A DNA stretch of 64,000 nt from positions 22,384 to 86,383 of the forward strand of contig JAQXEG010000005.1 in NCBI GenBank assembly GCA_029250945.1. Direction: 5' to 3'. Each line of letters starts with the position of its first letter. The stretch's first letter is position 1. The position numbers and the translations under genes were made by a program. The notes below the pieces were generated by a model, which was given only the letters and a program-made list of their open reading frames with translations, did no database searches and was not told the origin of the DNA. Source of the DNA: Yoonia sp. Its GTDB lineage: Bacteria; Pseudomonadota; Alphaproteobacteria; Rhodobacterales; Rhodobacteraceae. Positions 1 to 8,190 of this stretch are shown in pieces.

Positions 1-570
1 TTCTACCTGCTGTTGGATTGGGACAACATGACCGCCAAGATCAACGAGATGCTGCCGCGTGATCATGCGCCCGTCGTGCGCCGTCTGGCCAGCCAGATCG
101 ACAATACGCTCGCGTCATTCATTCGCGGACAAGGCACGGTTTGCCTGATCCTTGGCACCTATTACGCGATTGCGTTGATGGTTGCGGGGCTGAATTTCGG
201 GCTGGTTGTCGGCTTTGTCGCGGGGCTGATTTCATTCATCCCCTATATCGGTGCGCTAATCGGCGGAGCACTGGCCATTGGCCTTGCGCTGTTCCAGTTC
301 TGGGGCGATTGGGTGTCGATCGGGATCGTGGGTGGCATTTTCATGGTTGGCCAATTCCTTGAAGGGAATATCCTGACCCCCAAGCTAGTCGGAAATTCCA
401 TCGGTTTGCACCCTGTCTGGCTATTGTTCGCGCTGTCAGTATTCGGATCGCTATTCGGTTTTGTCGGTATGCTCGTGGCTGTTCCTGTCGCCGCGATGAT
501 CGGCGTTCTGGCCCGCTACGGGATTGAGCAATATATGAACAGCCCGCTTTACCGCGGCCAATCGGACTAG
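1..570 (+). CDS. AI-2E family transporter (PerM-like), C-terminal part
   Basis: The reading frame is open from base 1, so the gene begins upstream of the window; 189 residues are visible. They are dominated by long hydrophobic segments rich in Gly, Ile and Val (for example around GLVVGFVAGLISFIPYIGAL). The 'P-Y-I-G-A' and 'G-N-I-L-T-P-K-L-V-G' stretches are typical of the PF01594 AI-2E exporter/PerM family of multi-spanning inner-membrane proteins. The substrate is not known from sequence; the family name reflects one E. coli member. It is followed after 3 bases by hda, so the two are probably co-transcribed, an arrangement common in Rhodobacteraceae. Family assignment is confident, function is not. 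Confidence 0.85.
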   Translation, partial: FYLLLDWDNMTAKINEMLPRDHAPVVRRLASQIDNTLASFIRGQGTVCLILGTYYAIALMVAGLNFGLVVGFVAGLISFIPYIGALIGGALAIGLALFQFWGDWVSIGIVGGIFMVGQFLEGNILTPKLVGNSIGLHPVWLLFALSVFGSLFGFVGMLVAVPVAAMIGVLARYGIEQYMNSPLYRGQSD

Positions 571-573
571 CGC

Positions 574-1227
574 ATGTCCACCCAAATGACATTTGACTGG
601 CCGGTGGGTGTGTCGCTCGGGGCAGAGGATTTCTTTGTCTCGGACGCCAATGCGCAGGCCTATGCGATGGTGCAAACACCCGCCACATGGCCAGAGCGGA
701 AATTGGTGATCGTGGGGCCAGCGGGCGCGGGCAAGACCCATTTGGCACGTATCTTTGCGGGCGACACGGGCGTGGTGATTGCAGCGGATGCCGTCCCCGA
801 CATGCCCCCCGCCACTGGTATTGTGGTGGTCGAAGACATGCATGCCCTGCCCCCTGACGCCACCGAGCGGATGTTCCACCTTCACAACCACTTGCGCAAT
901 ACCGGTAGCACCTTGCTGATGACCGCGCAGACACCGCCAAGCCGTTGGCCCATCGCCCTGCCCGATCTGGCAAGCCGGATGCAGGCCACCACCGCGATCA
1001 CGATTTCAGACCCCGACGATGCCCTGCTCGCGGCGCTGATCATGAAGCTGTTTGCCGACCGCCAGATGCGCCCCGCGCCCGCGCTTATCGCCTATTTGTC
1101 GCGCCGCATTGAACGATCCTTTTTCGCCGCACGTGACATTGTTGAAATGCTTGATGAGGTGTCGCTGCGCGAAGGCGTGCCCATCACACGTGCGCTGGCC
1201 GCCAGACTGCTGGACAAAGACGGGTGA
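574..1227 (+). CDS. hda: Hda-like DnaA regulator (AAA+ family)
   Basis: The 217-residue protein resembles the central AAA+ domain of DnaA without the DNA-binding C-terminus, as expected for Hda/HdaA. Hda with the sliding clamp stimulates ATP hydrolysis by DnaA and so limits re-initiation of replication. Walker A (GPAGAGKT) is at about residues 48-55 and a Walker B-like IVVVEDMH at about 83-90. The N-terminal stretch before the ATPase core is short and carries MTFDWP, which could be the clamp-binding peptide. The ATG follows the transporter stop by 3 bases, and ppk starts 31 bases after its stop. The hda-ppk-ppx order supports the call. A direct role as in Caulobacter HdaA is inferred from family membership. 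Confidence 0.85.
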   Translation: MSTQMTFDWPVGVSLGAEDFFVSDANAQAYAMVQTPATWPERKLVIVGPAGAGKTHLARIFAGDTGVVIAADAVPDMPPATGIVVVEDMHALPPDATERMFHLHNHLRNTGSTLLMTAQTPPSRWPIALPDLASRMQATTAITISDPDDALLAALIMKLFADRQMRPAPALIAYLSRRIERSFFAARDIVEMLDEVSLREGVPITRALAARLLDKDG

Positions 1228-1258
1228 AACCCGCCGCGATTGCGTGGTATAAGACCCC

Positions 1259-3427
1259 ATGATGAAAGCGAATTTCCTAGAAGCCCCGATTCCCGCACCA
1301 ACCGCGCTGGACATCGACCTTGCCAGCCCCGCCCGTTTCGTGAACCGCGAACTTAGCTGGTTGCGGTTCAACTGGCGGGTCTTAGAAGAGGCGGAAAATA
1401 ACCGCGTGCCTTTGCTAGAACGGCTGCGGTTTTTGTCGATCTCGGCCACAAACCTTGATGAATTTTACACTGTGCGCGTGGCGGGCCTGCGCGAATTGGC
1501 GCTTGCGGGCAATGTCACGCCATCCATCGACGGGCTGACACCAACAGAACAACTGGTCGAAATTAATGCCAATGCACGTGCGTTGATGGAACGCCAACAG
1601 GCCGTGTTTACGGGCCTGCGGTCTGAAATGGCCGATGCCAACATCCAGCTTTTGACCCAAGATAAGCTGACCGATGATGACAAGGGGTTCCTTGACGGGT
1701 TCTTTCTGGATCAGGTGTTTCCGGTGCTGTCGCCGCTGGCAATTGACCCTGCCCACCCGTTCCCGTTCCTGCCCAACGAAGGGTTCGCACTGGCGCTGCA
1801 ATTGTCCAAGATCGGCGGCAAACGGGCCTTGCGCGCGCTGCTGCCGGTGCCTGCACAGATCAACCGCTTTATCGCGCTGCCATCCGACGACGGGCATCGG
1901 TTCCTGCCATTGGAAGAGCTGCTGCTGCTACACGTGGGCCGCCTGTTTCCCGGCTATGCGGTCAAAGGTCATTGCGCGTTCAAGGTGCTGCGCGACAGCG
2001 ACCTTGAGGTTGAGGACGAGGCCGAGGATTTGGTTCGCGAATTTGAGGTGGCCCTGAAACGTCGCCGCCGCGGCGAGGTTGTCCGCCTGAAAATTTCCCA
2101 AGACGCGCCCGCATCGTTGCGGTCGATGATCATGGACGAATTGCACGTGACCGAGGACGCGGTGGTCGAAGTCGACGGGCTGATCGGCATCGCCGATCTG
2201 GGCGAGCTGGTGCTGGACGCGCGTGCCGATCTGATGTGGCCGACATTCAGCCCCCGTGTGCCCGAACGCGTTCAGGATTTCGAAGGTGATATGTTCGCCG
2301 CGATCCGCCAGAAGGATATGCTGCTGCACCACCCCTATGAGACGTTCGACATGGTCGTCCGGTTTCTGGCCCAAGCGGCCCGCGACCCAAATGTCGTGGC
2401 GATCAAACAGACGCTTTACCGGACGTCCAAACGGTCCCCCATCGTTGAGGCACTGTGCGAAGCTGCCGAAGACGGCAAATCCGTCACCGCGCTGGTCGAG
2501 CTAAAGGCGCGGTTCGACGAGGCCGCCAATATCCGCCAATCGCGGCGTCTTGAACGCGCGGGCGCCCATGTGGTGTACGGGTTTCTGAACTATAAAACCC
2601 ACGCGAAAATTAGCACCGTTGTCCGCCGCGAGGGTGATAAATTGGTGACCTACACCCACTTTGGCACGGGCAATTATCACCCAATTACAGCGCGGGTTTA
2701 TACCGATCTATCCCTGTTCACTTGTGACGCCAAATTAGGCCGCGACGCGACCAAAGTGTTCAACTACCTGTCGGGCTACGCCCAGCCCGATAGTTTGGAA
2801 AACCTCGCCATCGCACCGCTGGATATGAAAGACACGCTATTGTCGCGTATCGCGGCCGAGGCCGAGAATGCGCAAGCGGGCAAACCTGCATTCATCTGGG
2901 CCAAGATGAATTCACTGGTCGAGGCTGATGTGATCGACGCGCTTTATGCCGCGTCCCAAGCAGGGGTCAAAATTGATCTGATCGTGCGTGGGATTTGCGG
3001 GTTGCGCCCTGGCGTGGCGGGCCTGTCGGAAAATATCCGCGTGAAATCCATCGTGGGCCGTTTTCTGGAACACAGCCGAATCGTGTGTTTCGCCAACGGC
3101 AAGCCATTGCCCAGCAAAAAGGCCAAGGTTTACATCAGCTCTGCCGACTGGATGAGCCGGAATTTGCACCGCCGCGTGGAAACTCTGATCGCGATCAGCA
3201 ACCCCACCGTCAAGGCGCAGATCGTGTCGCAGGTCATGGCCGCCAACATGGCCGATGTCGCCCAAAGCTGGGTGATGGATGCGGACGGCGTGTTTACCCG
3301 CGAACCCGTGCCTGACGGTGTTTTCGGGTTCAATTGCCACCGCTTTTTCATGGAAAACCCATCGCTGTCAGGGCGCGGCACCGCAGGCGCATCCGACGTG
3401 CCACAACTGACCCACACCGAAGATTAG
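1259..3427 (+). CDS. ppk1: Polyphosphate kinase 1
   Basis: Full-length PPK1 of 722 residues (usual length about 690-740). It polymerises the gamma-phosphate of ATP into inorganic polyphosphate and can run in reverse. The N-terminal domain begins with the family hallmark RFVNRELSWLRFNWRVLEEA. The catalytic half contains YKTHAK, whose His matches the autophosphorylated residue of the family, and the phosphate-binding stretch THFGTGNYHP. The start is a double ATG at 1259/1262; either could be used. It lies between hda and the exopolyphosphatase gene, with only 10 bases to the latter, so synthesis and breakdown of polyphosphate are encoded together. No defect is visible. Confidence 0.97.
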   Translation: MMKANFLEAPIPAPTALDIDLASPARFVNRELSWLRFNWRVLEEAENNRVPLLERLRFLSISATNLDEFYTVRVAGLRELALAGNVTPSIDGLTPTEQLVEINANARALMERQQAVFTGLRSEMADANIQLLTQDKLTDDDKGFLDGFFLDQVFPVLSPLAIDPAHPFPFLPNEGFALALQLSKIGGKRALRALLPVPAQINRFIALPSDDGHRFLPLEELLLLHVGRLFPGYAVKGHCAFKVLRDSDLEVEDEAEDLVREFEVALKRRRRGEVVRLKISQDAPASLRSMIMDELHVTEDAVVEVDGLIGIADLGELVLDARADLMWPTFSPRVPERVQDFEGDMFAAIRQKDMLLHHPYETFDMVVRFLAQAARDPNVVAIKQTLYRTSKRSPIVEALCEAAEDGKSVTALVELKARFDEAANIRQSRRLERAGAHVVYGFLNYKTHAKISTVVRREGDKLVTYTHFGTGNYHPITARVYTDLSLFTCDAKLGRDATKVFNYLSGYAQPDSLENLAIAPLDMKDTLLSRIAAEAENAQAGKPAFIWAKMNSLVEADVIDALYAASQAGVKIDLIVRGICGLRPGVAGLSENIRVKSIVGRFLEHSRIVCFANGKPLPSKKAKVYISSADWMSRNLHRRVETLIAISNPTVKAQIVSQVMAANMADVAQSWVMDADGVFTREPVPDGVFGFNCHRFFMENPSLSGRGTAGASDVPQLTHTED

Positions 3428-3437
3428 GGACGACACA

Positions 3438-4967
3438 ATGATCGACGATTGGCAAGGTTTCGGCCGCCCCCTGTTTGAAGATGCCGCCGCCATGGGCCTT
3501 GGGCGCGTGGGGGTGATTGACGTCGGATCAAACTCAGTCCGGATGGTTGTGTTTGACGGGGCAGCGCGGTCGCCTGCGTATTTCTACAACGAAAAGATCA
3601 TGTGCGCCTTGGGCGCGGGCCTGTCAGAGACCGGCAAGCTGAACCCGCAGGGGCGCAAACGCGCGCTATCCGCGATCCGCCGTTTCGCTGCATTGGCCGA
3701 GGGGATGGGCATCACCCCATTAACGGCCGTGGCCACCGCCGCCGTGCGCGAGGCGTCAGACGGCCCTGCGTTTTGCGATGATGTTCTGGCGAAAACAGGT
3801 GTCAAAATCTGGGTCATCGACGGACAGGAAGAGGCACGTTTATCCGCCCAAGGGGTGCTGCTGGGCTGGCCGCAGTCCTATGGACTTGTCTGCGACATCG
3901 GCGGGTCGTCAATGGAACTGGCCTATCTGGAGGACGGCGAGGTAGGCCGCCGTGTTACATCCGCGCTGGGTCCGCTGAAGCTGCGCGAACTGAAGGGTAA
4001 GAAGAAAACCAAAGCCTACGTACGCGACACAATGGCCGATTTGCACGCCCAAATGGGCAGCGAGACAAAGATGCGTCTGTTCCTTGTCGGCGGGTCGTGG
4101 CGTGCGATTGCGCGTATAGATATGGACCGGCGCGGCTATCCGTTAACCGTGCTGCACGAATACCGCATGACCGCCCACCAGATCAGTAAAACCGCCGATT
4201 ATATCGCCGCATGTGACCCGACCGAGCTGCGCCATCGCTGTGGCATTTCTGAGAGCCGGATGGCGCTAGTTCCGCAAGCGAGCCTTGTGCTCAAAGAGTT
4301 GATGCGCAGGTTCAAGCCCAAGGATGTGGCCGTATCGTCCTATGGGATCCGCGAGGGGATGCTGTATGAACAGATGCCCGACGAGCTGCGCAAACGTGAC
4401 CCGCTGGTTGAGGCCTGCCGCTTTGCTGAGCGTAAGGATGCGCGTCTGCCCGGATTTGGGCGGCTGCTCTATGATTTTGTGATGCCGTTGTTTCCGCGGG
4501 CCAATTGGCAGCGCAAACGGATCATCAAAGCCGCCACATTGCTACATGACGTCAGCTGGCGCGCCCATCCAGATTACCGTGGTGAGGTCGTTTTTGACAA
4601 CGCCACCCGCGCCAATCTGGGCGGGCTAAAGCACGCGGAGCGCGTGTTTTTGGGGACCGCATTGATGCACCGTTATACTAGCAAGCGCGGCGGCAACCGG
4701 TTTGATCCGTTGTTGGCGATGCTAAACGCCGAACAAACGCTCGAGGCAGAAGTCATGGGCCGCGCGATGCGCCTTGGTGCGATGCTGTGGCTTGATAGTG
4801 ACCGCGCGCCCGGCAAGCTAAAGTGGAAGCCCAAAAAGCGCGAGCTGACCCTGACCCTGATCCCAGAGGCCCGCCCCCTGTTCGGAGAAGTGGCAAAGGC
4901 ACGATTTGCGGCCCTTGCCACCGCGCTAAACGCGACGGGCAAGGTTCGTTTCGCCAAACCGCGTTAA
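3438..4967 (+). CDS. ppx: Exopolyphosphatase, Ppx/GppA family
   Basis: The 509-residue protein has the ASKHA-fold signatures of Ppx/GppA: an N-terminal phosphate loop VGSNSVRMVVFD at about residues 31-42 and a second loop DIGGSSMEL in the middle. The C-terminal third carries an HD-like helical region (LLHDVSW). It removes terminal phosphates from polyphosphate or pppGpp; the two activities cannot be separated from sequence. It begins 10 bases after ppk1, so it is almost certainly in the same transcript. Its TAA overlaps the stop codon of the convergent small gene on the other strand by 4 bases (4964-4967). Confidence 0.93.
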   Translation: MIDDWQGFGRPLFEDAAAMGLGRVGVIDVGSNSVRMVVFDGAARSPAYFYNEKIMCALGAGLSETGKLNPQGRKRALSAIRRFAALAEGMGITPLTAVATAAVREASDGPAFCDDVLAKTGVKIWVIDGQEEARLSAQGVLLGWPQSYGLVCDIGGSSMELAYLEDGEVGRRVTSALGPLKLRELKGKKKTKAYVRDTMADLHAQMGSETKMRLFLVGGSWRAIARIDMDRRGYPLTVLHEYRMTAHQISKTADYIAACDPTELRHRCGISESRMALVPQASLVLKELMRRFKPKDVAVSSYGIREGMLYEQMPDELRKRDPLVEACRFAERKDARLPGFGRLLYDFVMPLFPRANWQRKRIIKAATLLHDVSWRAHPDYRGEVVFDNATRANLGGLKHAERVFLGTALMHRYTSKRGGNRFDPLLAMLNAEQTLEAEVMGRAMRLGAMLWLDSDRAPGKLKWKPKKRELTLTLIPEARPLFGEVAKARFAALATALNATGKVRFAKPR

Positions 4968-5320
4968 AGGTCGACTTCGCCGGTTTCTGGGTCAATCTCG
5001 TAGGCTGGCGCGTCTTCGTTGCGGCGGATGATGATATCCCCGTTGGGCAATACCTCTGGCGCGTCGTAATTACGGATGTCGTCGATCAGCGCGAGCATTT
5101 GGGACATGGCGGGGCCGATATCCTCGCCCAATTGGGTCATCGCCTCGCCCATTTCGTCCAGCGCGGGCTCCATCTCATTCATGAGGCCGCGCAGCAATAG
5201 CTTGGCGCCCTCCTCCATCAGGTTGAACCCTTCGGACACCGATGGTTCCTCGGTGTCTTGGGCATGGACAGCGGCCGCGAGGGACGCGGCGACGATGGCG
5301 GCTGTTATGATCTTTTTCAT
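4964..5320 (-). CDS. Small exported protein of unknown function
   Basis: A 118-residue protein with a clear Sec signal peptide: MKKIITAAIVAASLAAAVHA, then a likely cleavage before QDTEE. The mature part is acidic and helical, rich in Met/Glu/Leu (for example a Glu/Leu/Met-rich helix at about residues 30-75). It ends with the short beta-like stretch GDIIIRRNEDAPAYEIDPETG. The upstream in-frame ATG at 5347 would add nine residues before the signal; the start at 5320 is preferred because it opens directly with a signal peptide. Similar proteins are common in Rhodobacteraceae and are sometimes loosely labelled as ATPases, but no nucleotide-binding motif is present. Function unknown; probably periplasmic. 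Confidence 0.75.
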   Translation of the reverse strand: MKKIITAAIVAASLAAAVHAQDTEEPSVSEGFNLMEEGAKLLLRGLMNEMEPALDEMGEAMTQLGEDIGPAMSQMLALIDDIRNYDAPEVLPNGDIIIRRNEDAPAYEIDPETGEVDL

Positions 5321-5356
5321 AGGGCCAATATAGGGAGGGTTGGCCAATTTGCCAAA

Positions 5357-6357
5357 TCAGACCGGCAATTTCATGACCACAGGGAAATGATCGGACGCTG
5401 TCAACAACGCCTCGTGCAGGGGGACATTGTCATAGCATGCAGGATGATCGAAGGGATGCCATATCTGCCATTCAGGGCCAAGATCGCGCAGCCACGGCGA
5501 CACCATCACGTAGTCAAGCAGCGCCTGAAGATAGGGCCCGTCACGTTTTTTAAATCGAGAGGTGGAAGGTTTCGCCCCCATCCGTTGCCCCAATGTGATG
5601 CGGGCGTGCGGGTCAAACATCCGCAGCGCGTCCCCCTCGCCCAGCACAATTTCAACACCCGAGCGGCCGAACAGTTTTTCATATTCATCAAGGCCCGGAC
5701 CATCGTTGAAATCACCCAGCACGATCAGATCATCGCCCGCCTCCAAATGCGCATCAACCCGTTTGCGCAGCCAGATACACTGCGCCAGCTGTTTGCGCCG
5801 GTTTTCAATGGACATGCGCGATGCCTCGGCATCATTGCGCGCACCGTGCGGGGCCTTGGATTTGGCATGCACTCCGATCAAGCGGATCACACGGCCGATC
5901 GGAATTGTAAGAGCTATTTCAAGCGGCGGTTTGCTCCAAGTGATCTGGTCTGGCGCCGCGTCAGTGTCCACGTCGATAGCAAATGTGCCGTCGAAACGCG
6001 GCGCTGTTTCGCTATCCCGCGGGTCGTGCACCGCCGAGACGACATCAGGATCATACAGCAGTGCAATTTCCTGTTGGGTGGTATTTTCAAACCCAACAAC
6101 GGCCTTGCGGGCGCGCAAATTGAACCGCTATGCGAAATGTTCCAACGCCACGGTCGCGTCCCGTCAGCGGCTGCTATCGGGGGCCTCGACCACTATCACA
6201 ACATCCAGATCCATCGCAGCAAAGACATGGACCAAGGCGGCGTTTGATCCGCTTTTGTGACGTCCCAGCGCGATGACCAACTGTCGTCGTCAATCAGCAC
6301 GCCTTAGTTGTCGAAAAGCCGGTCGAACCATTCGACGTTATAGGTGCCGACCCTCAT
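5357..6357 (-). pseudogene. Broken endonuclease/exonuclease/phosphatase family gene
   Basis: The C-terminal 250 codons are open and encode the EEP-fold motifs IVLGDFNDGPG and TASDHFPVVM. The expected N-terminus MRVGTYNVEWFDR lies directly upstream at 6357, where the ATG overlaps the djlA stop as ATGA. The frame between is destroyed by four lesions: TAA at codon 18 (6304-6306), a one-base loss near 6240 (after DQT, where AALVHV continues in another frame), TGA at 6164-6166 and TAG at 6128-6130. The flanking peptide sequence (EAPDSS...RDATVALEHFA...RFNLRARKAVV) is still recognisable in the correct order, so decay is recent. A truncated product from TTG at 6118 would lack the first metal-binding strand. 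Confidence 0.88.
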
Positions 6358-7037
6358 GAACGCTGGTTGGATTGGATGTCTTCCCACGCCTTGTTGATTG
6401 CGATCATTCGTTTTTCAGCCAACTTCACAGCCTCTTGCGGCACGCCGCGTGCGATCAGCATATCGGGGTGGTTGTTGCGCACATGCGCCTTCCACGCGGC
6501 GCGGACGTCCTCCATCGGTGCAGCGGGATCAACGCCGATCACATCATAGGGATCACGGTCCGCGTCAGGCACAAACTGCGCCCGAATGCGTGTGAAGCGG
6601 CGATCATCAAAGCCCCAAATTTCGGCCACGCGATGCAAAAACTGATCCTCATTCGGATGGTATTCCCCGTCGGCCAACGCGATGTGAAACAGCCCTTCCA
6701 TCAGATCGCAAAGCGGGGCCTGATCATCGGCATACATCGCGCCCACGCGGGCGGCATAATCCTCGAACCCGGCGATATCTTGGCGGGCAAGGTTGAACAC
6801 GCGGGCCGCACCCGCCTCATCCTTGGGGGCGATGTGGAACACCTCGCGAAAGGCTGTGACCTCGTCACGGGTGACATGCCCGTCGGCCTTCGCCATTTTC
6901 GCGCCAAGCGCTATCACGGCGATCGCAAAGGCAACGCTGCGGTCGGGGGCCGTGCGCAATTGGTCAAAGACAGCCGACAGCCCCTCGCCGCTGGCAAGGG
7001 CTGAAATCGCCGCAGATATCCGTATCCAAAGTGACAT
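6354..7037 (-). CDS. DjlA-like co-chaperone (TerB-like + J domain)
   Basis: A 227-residue protein. The first half (about 20-150) is a TerB-like helical domain with the acidic patch KMAKADGHVTRDE and a second copy-like segment LADGEYHPNED. The C-terminus (about 160-225) is a J domain with the HPD tripeptide (NNHPDM), which stimulates Hsp70/DnaK ATPase. It has a hydrophobic N-terminus (LWIRISAAISALASGEG) that could associate with the membrane as in DjlA, but no clear transmembrane helix. Its stop overlaps the ATG of the downstream broken nuclease gene by ATGA, so the pair was translationally coupled before the latter decayed. Confidence 0.85.
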   Translation of the reverse strand: MSLWIRISAAISALASGEGLSAVFDQLRTAPDRSVAFAIAVIALGAKMAKADGHVTRDEVTAFREVFHIAPKDEAGAARVFNLARQDIAGFEDYAARVGAMYADDQAPLCDLMEGLFHIALADGEYHPNEDQFLHRVAEIWGFDDRRFTRIRAQFVPDADRDPYDVIGVDPAAPMEDVRAAWKAHVRNNHPDMLIARGVPQEAVKLAEKRMIAINKAWEDIQSNQRS

Positions 7038-7058
7038 TGCCGTCCCTTTTGCCGCCCG

Positions 7059-7532
7059 TTACAGGCGCTTATGCATCAACACCAGATCAATCCAGCGCCC
7101 GAATTTATGCCCTACCTCTGGCAGAATGGCCGCCGTGGTGAAACCCATCTTTTCATGAAATGCCACTGCGCTGGGATTTTCGGCACTGACGCCCGCATAG
7201 ATGCTATGCTTACCCGCCGCCTGTGCAAGTTCGCAGATCGCACCGAGCAAGGCGCGCCCAGCCCCTTTACCCCGCAGGTCGGGATGCAGCATGATCGTGT
7301 GTTCCACGCTGAACCGATACCCTTCGCCGCTGCGAAATGGGAAATAGCGGGCGAACCCCATCACGCCGCGCGCGTCCTCATAGACCAAACATGGCGTGGC
7401 ATCCGTGATCATCGCCCCCACCTCTTCGTTCGGCTTTTCAACCGGGTTAAAGGTGATCGTGGTGTTGCGGATCGCGTCGTTCCAGATCGCCGCAATCGCG
7501 GGCGCATCTGCCTTGGTCGCCGGTCGGATCAT
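7059..7532 (-). CDS. GNAT family N-acetyltransferase (phosphinothricin-acetyltransferase-like)
   Basis: 157 residues starting MIRPATKADAPAIAAIWNDA, the usual first strand and helix of Pat/Bar-type GNAT enzymes. The acetyl-CoA loop is seen as HPDLRGKGAGRALLGA at about residues 84-99, and the C-terminus HKFGRWIDLVLMHK is characteristic of this subgroup. It transfers an acetyl group to an amine; the true substrate (methionine sulfone/sulfoximine, amino acids or others) cannot be read from sequence. Its ATG overlaps the stop of the upstream VOC gene by ATGA (7529-7532), implying coupled translation. Confidence 0.88.
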   Translation of the reverse strand: MIRPATKADAPAIAAIWNDAIRNTTITFNPVEKPNEEVGAMITDATPCLVYEDARGVMGFARYFPFRSGEGYRFSVEHTIMLHPDLRGKGAGRALLGAICELAQAAGKHSIYAGVSAENPSAVAFHEKMGFTTAAILPEVGHKFGRWIDLVLMHKRL

Positions 7533-8131
7533 GCCACGGTCCTTGGGCCGTTTGGCGTGTCAAATGTAGCCGTAAAGCCAATATCAGCGCGCGGGGTGAA
7601 CACGACCCGCGGGTCATGGTTGCCGTAGAGTGCGCGGAGTGTATCCGCATCGGGGTGGAATACTTCCCACCGTATCAATCGGCACCCGCTGTCGGGCAAC
7701 ACCGTCGCCGGATGGGCCGTATCCGCCCCCCATTTTATCAGCGTTGGAAAGCCACCGCCCATAGGCAGCGACCCGTCGTCTGGCACCGTGAGTTGCCACC
7801 GCAGATCACCGCGTTCCATGTCAACGGGCGGGCCGGTCAGACTGGCCATCGCGTTCAGATCAGCGGCCTGCGCGATCCAATTGCCCCATGCGGGAACGTC
7901 CGGCGCGTGATCTAGGTTGAACCAGCGCGGCACCGAAATGTTTGCATCAGGATCGGGCGCGATCACCTCAAGGTAGAGGCCATCCGCGAGACCAAGCAGT
8001 TTATTATGAGTGCCAAAGTGAGCATGGCGCCCCCCGTCCAGCAGCGGCACCCCAAGCTTTCCAGACAGCCAAGCGGCGCCAACCTCCAAATCGGCGCAGG
8101 CCACCGCGATGTGATCAAGTGTATAAGTCAT
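7529..8131 (-). CDS. VOC family (glyoxalase-like) protein
   Basis: 200 residues with the start MTYTLDHIAVACADLEVGAAWL, a standard first beta-alpha-beta-beta module with a possible metal-binding His (DHIAV). LGLADGLYLEVIAPDP follows, where the Glu is a possible second metal ligand. It belongs to the glyoxalase-like domain group (PF13468 type), found as an uncharacterised protein in many Rhodobacteraceae. It is the first gene of a VOC-GNAT-coupled pair on the minus strand. The reaction is unknown. Confidence 0.85.
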   Translation of the reverse strand: MTYTLDHIAVACADLEVGAAWLSGKLGVPLLDGGRHAHFGTHNKLLGLADGLYLEVIAPDPDANISVPRWFNLDHAPDVPAWGNWIAQAADLNAMASLTGPPVDMERGDLRWQLTVPDDGSLPMGGGFPTLIKWGADTAHPATVLPDSGCRLIRWEVFHPDADTLRALYGNHDPRVVFTPRADIGFTATFDTPNGPRTVA

Positions 8132-8190
8132 ACCCCATTGGGCCGTTTGCCCGCCAGAATGTAAAGCGCATTCGCGGTGGGAAACTGGGG

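Noticed and set aside
5258..6247. A 329-codon plus-strand open frame over the broken nuclease gene
   Set aside because: It is the antisense of the EEP-family sequence, has no recognisable motif, and the minus strand carries coherent homologous peptide across the same bases.
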